From NCBI GenBank assembly GCA_001048675.1, contig CCKK01000018.1, forward strand, positions 310,001-374,000: a stretch of 64,000 nucleotides of DNA, read 5' to 3'. The stretch is from Vibrio diabolicus (lineage in GTDB: Bacteria; Pseudomonadota; Gammaproteobacteria; Enterobacterales; Vibrionaceae). How positions within the stretch are numbered: the stretch's first letter is position 1; each line of letters opens with the position of its first letter. Positions 62,254 through 64,000 of this stretch are shown here, piece by piece. Made by a program: the position numbers and the translations under genes. A model generated the notes under the pieces. The model was not told the DNA's origin. It was given only the letters and a program-made list of their open reading frames with translations, and searched no databases.

Positions 62254-62281
62254 AAAGGCAGGGAATACCCTGCCTTTTCTT
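62254..62281 (+). terminator. Terminator of serA
   Basis: A 10-bp perfect stem (62254-62263 with 62268-62277), AATA loop and a T-rich tail, 20 bases after the serA stop codon. Confidence 0.9.
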
Positions 62282-62294
62282 TTTGCACCCAGTA

Positions 62295-62987
62295 TTACTT
62301 CAGCTTGTAAATCACGTCAACTTGATCGCGAATAATCATGGTAGAATCTTGGTAGCTGTTTGCCCCTTCTTTACTGTCCATCGCCATCGAGCGCATTAGA
62401 ACTGGCTGAACGTGCATCTGTCTGTAATTGATCTGCCAGACATCACCCAATTTTTTCTCAAAGCCAGTAGCCAGTGACGCTGCTTTTTCTCGCGCATCTT
62501 GGATAGCCGCCATGCGTGCCTTTTGCTGATACTCAGCCTGGTTGCTTACCTTAAGTTGAATATTATCAACCTGATTAATCCCTGCTTCTAACGCCATATC
62601 TAGGTACTGGTTTAGGTTTTTTAGATCCGTAACCGTCACATCAATGCTACGAGAAGCGCGATAACCAACGAGCTCTGCTTTGCCTGATTTAGGGTAGTGG
62701 TATTGAGGCGCAAGGTATAAATTCGAGCTGGTAACATTGTCTTTTGATAAGCCAGCATCGGACAGATTTTTCAGAAATTGCTCAACGGTTTTGTCAACTG
62801 ACTGCTTGGCCTGTTCAGCAGTCATTGTCGTGTCTACCACTTTCACAGAAAACGTCGCCATATCTGGTGTAGCAATAACTTCACCATAACCCGTCGTCGT
62901 TACGTGAGCAAATTCAGGCGAGTTCGCCAACACTGAAGCACTAGTAAGGCTGAGTGCAGAAGCCAGCAAAAATGAATACAGTCTCAT
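62295..62987 (-). CDS. SIMPL domain periplasmic protein (YggE-like, oxidative stress defence)
   Basis: A 230-residue exported protein. Signal peptide about 1-21 (LYSFLLASALSLTSASVLA). The rest is a SIMPL/DUF541 domain: VTTTGYGEVIATPDMATFSVKVVDTTMTAEQAKQ at the start, SSNLYLAPQYHYP, LVGYRASRSIDVTVTDL and the ARMAAIQDAREKAASLATGFEKKLG segment typical of the family. E. coli YggE lies next to argP and is linked to oxidative-stress tolerance; the same adjacency here supports the assignment. The mechanism is unknown. Confidence 0.9.
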   Translation of the reverse strand: MRLYSFLLASALSLTSASVLANSPEFAHVTTTGYGEVIATPDMATFSVKVVDTTMTAEQAKQSVDKTVEQFLKNLSDAGLSKDNVTSSNLYLAPQYHYPKSGKAELVGYRASRSIDVTVTDLKNLNQYLDMALEAGINQVDNIQLKVSNQAEYQQKARMAAIQDAREKAASLATGFEKKLGDVWQINYRQMHVQPVLMRSMAMDSKEGANSYQDSTMIIRDQVDVIYKLK

Positions 62988-63214
62988 TCAATAAATCCAT
63001 CCATACAAAAATAAAGTACTTACTCTCAGCAGAAAGGCTCAAGATTCAGACAAAACTATCACTACTGAGAAAGTGTATGGTTTCATAATAGAAACTTCTG
63101 TCGATTATCCAAGCACTCAGAATGACTTCTAACACAACTTTGACTATGTAACATTGGCGTAATTTTTCAACGAAACACTCTATCGGCAATGAACCCATCG
63201 CTGCGACAATGAAC

Positions 63215-64000
63215 TTATTGAGGTAAGTGTCGCTGAGCATACCCGACTATCGCGTGTGAGATTTCTTGTAGAACCCCCGTTTCCAGTTGCCAATGATGCC
63301 AATAAATCCGATGGGACATTAAAAAACCGGGAGTAACATCAACCAACACGCCACGCTCTAGCTCGTCGGTAATTTGCAAACGAGGGATTAAGCAATAGGC
63401 TACACCAGCTAACGCCACTTTTAGAAACGCTTCAGAGCTGCTGATGTTATGGTGAATGACGCTATCAGGGCTGACATTGAAATGCTCGGTAAGAAAGGTT
63501 TTATGTAGGTCATCATATTGATCATACGAAACGGCCGGCGCCTTGGCCAAAGTCTGGTTATTGACGCCTTGAGCAAAGTAACGCTGATAAAACTCCGGAC
63601 TCGCGACACAAACGTAATCAACACGTCCCAAGTAATCCGCTCTACAGCCAGGTATCGGCTGGGATTCTAAGCTGATCGCCCCCGTCACTTCGCCACTTTT
63701 TAGCTTTTCGATGGAACGAGATTCACCGTAGATAGTGAGTTTGAGTTCAACTTGACGCTGCTTCATGACATCTTGCAGTGCAGGCAGTAGCCAAGTAGCA
63801 AGGCTATCAGCATTGGTCGCCAAAGAGAGTTGTACAGGTCGAGTACTGGTATCATTCTTGAGTTCGGGCAGAATTTCATGCTCGAGTAAGCGCACTCGAC
63901 GATAAAGGCCTAATAACTTTTTACCAATCGGCGTTGGCTTGGGTGGTTGACTACGAACCAAAACGGGTTGTGCGAGAAACTTCTCTAATTGTTTAATACG
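63215..64000 (-). CDS. argP: LysR-type regulator ArgP (IciA), 5' end outside the window
   Basis: The visible 261 codons run into the right edge. The frame is open from 64000 ([13 protein letters not shown], the end of the LysR winged helix-turn-helix) to the stop at 63215; the N-terminal roughly 40 residues are missing. The effector-binding domain has [59 protein letters not shown] and VDVTPG, close to ArgP. ArgP responds to lysine and arginine and regulates argO and lysine-pathway genes. It lies upstream of the SIMPL gene, as in E. coli. The 227-base gap between them shows no further gene. Confidence 0.92.
   Translation of the reverse strand, partial: RIKQLEKFLAQPVLVRSQPPKPTPIGKKLLGLYRRVRLLEHEILPELKNDTSTRPVQLSLATNADSLATWLLPALQDVMKQRQVELKLTIYGESRSIEKLKSGEVTGAISLESQPIPGCRADYLGRVDYVCVASPEFYQRYFAQGVNNQTLAKAPAVSYDQYDDLHKTFLTEHFNVSPDSVIHHNISSSEAFLKVALAGVAYCLIPRLQITDELERGVLVDVTPGFLMSHRIYWHHWQLETGVLQEISHAIVGYAQRHLPQ

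Noticed and set aside
63046..63240. 64-codon minus-strand frame between argP and the SIMPL gene
   Set aside because: It overlaps the 3' end of argP, has no ribosome binding site and no recognisable protein features.

Overview
The window is a contiguous piece of a Vibrio main chromosome, most likely from the Harveyi clade (V. parahaemolyticus / alginolyticus / harveyi relatives). I infer this from protein resemblance (LuxS, AlaS, RpoS, NadB), from the Na+-pumping oxaloacetate decarboxylase operon, and from gene order: csrA-tRNA-Ser, alaS-recX-recA-pncC, mutS / rpoS-nlpD-pcm-surE-truD-ispF-ispD-ftsB-eno-pyrG-mazG-relA-rlmD / barA-acpS-pdxJ-recO-era-rnc-lepB-lepA-rseC-rseB-rseA-rpoE / nadB, and zapA-6S RNA-fau-rpiA-serA. 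Almost everything is core genome. There is no prophage, integron, CRISPR array, transposase or defence island.

Layout. 1-2.2 kb: ypjD and corB (+). 2.3-9.5 kb (-): luxS, a lytic transglycosylase lipoprotein and gshA; an M16 peptidase lipoprotein; yqaA and a quinone-oxidoreductase-like gene. 9.7-12.9 kb (-): oadGAB sodium pump. 12.9-14.2 kb: the most irregular stretch, with AT-rich DNA, a 14-codon minigene and a tRNA array of two normal tRNA-Ser(GCT) genes alternating with two arginine-type tRNA genes that have lost the anticodon arm. 14.2-20.9 kb (-): csrA, lysC, alaS, recX, recA, pncC. 21.0-23.6 kb: mutS (+). 23.7-37.9 kb (-): rpoS to rlmD. 38.1-40.9 kb: barA/varS (+). 41.0-50.2 kb (-): acpS to rpoE. 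50.8-52.4 kb: nadB (+). 52.4-53.1 kb (-): ygfX and sdhE. 53.3-54.7 kb (+): ygfZ and a ybaK-like gene. 54.87-55.0 kb: a candidate structured small RNA. 55.4 kb: a 68-codon gene. 55.6-58.7 kb (-): a frameshifted ubiI, ubiH and ygfB. 58.9-62.2 kb (+): zapA, 6S RNA, fau, rpiA, serA. 62.3-64 kb (-): a SIMPL-domain protein and the 3' part of argP.

Many global regulators lie close together: LuxS (AI-2 synthesis), CsrA and the BarA/VarS kinase of the Csr pathway, RecA under a LexA box, RpoS, RelA, RpoE with its Rse regulators, 6S RNA and ArgP. They connect quorum sensing, carbon storage, SOS, stationary phase, the stringent response and envelope stress. The rest is housekeeping: translation and tRNA modification, isoprenoid and ubiquinone synthesis, pyridoxine, NAD, serine and glutathione.

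Points worth a second look: the anticodon-less tRNA copies; the candidate three-hairpin RNA at 54.87-55.0 kb; a relic of the eno 3' end beyond the eno terminator; the one-base frameshift in ubiI; dispersed palindromic repeats, including an exact 16-bp repeat at 47.5 and 53.2 kb; and the AT-rich island beside the tRNA array. All positions come from reading the sequence. No database search was possible.
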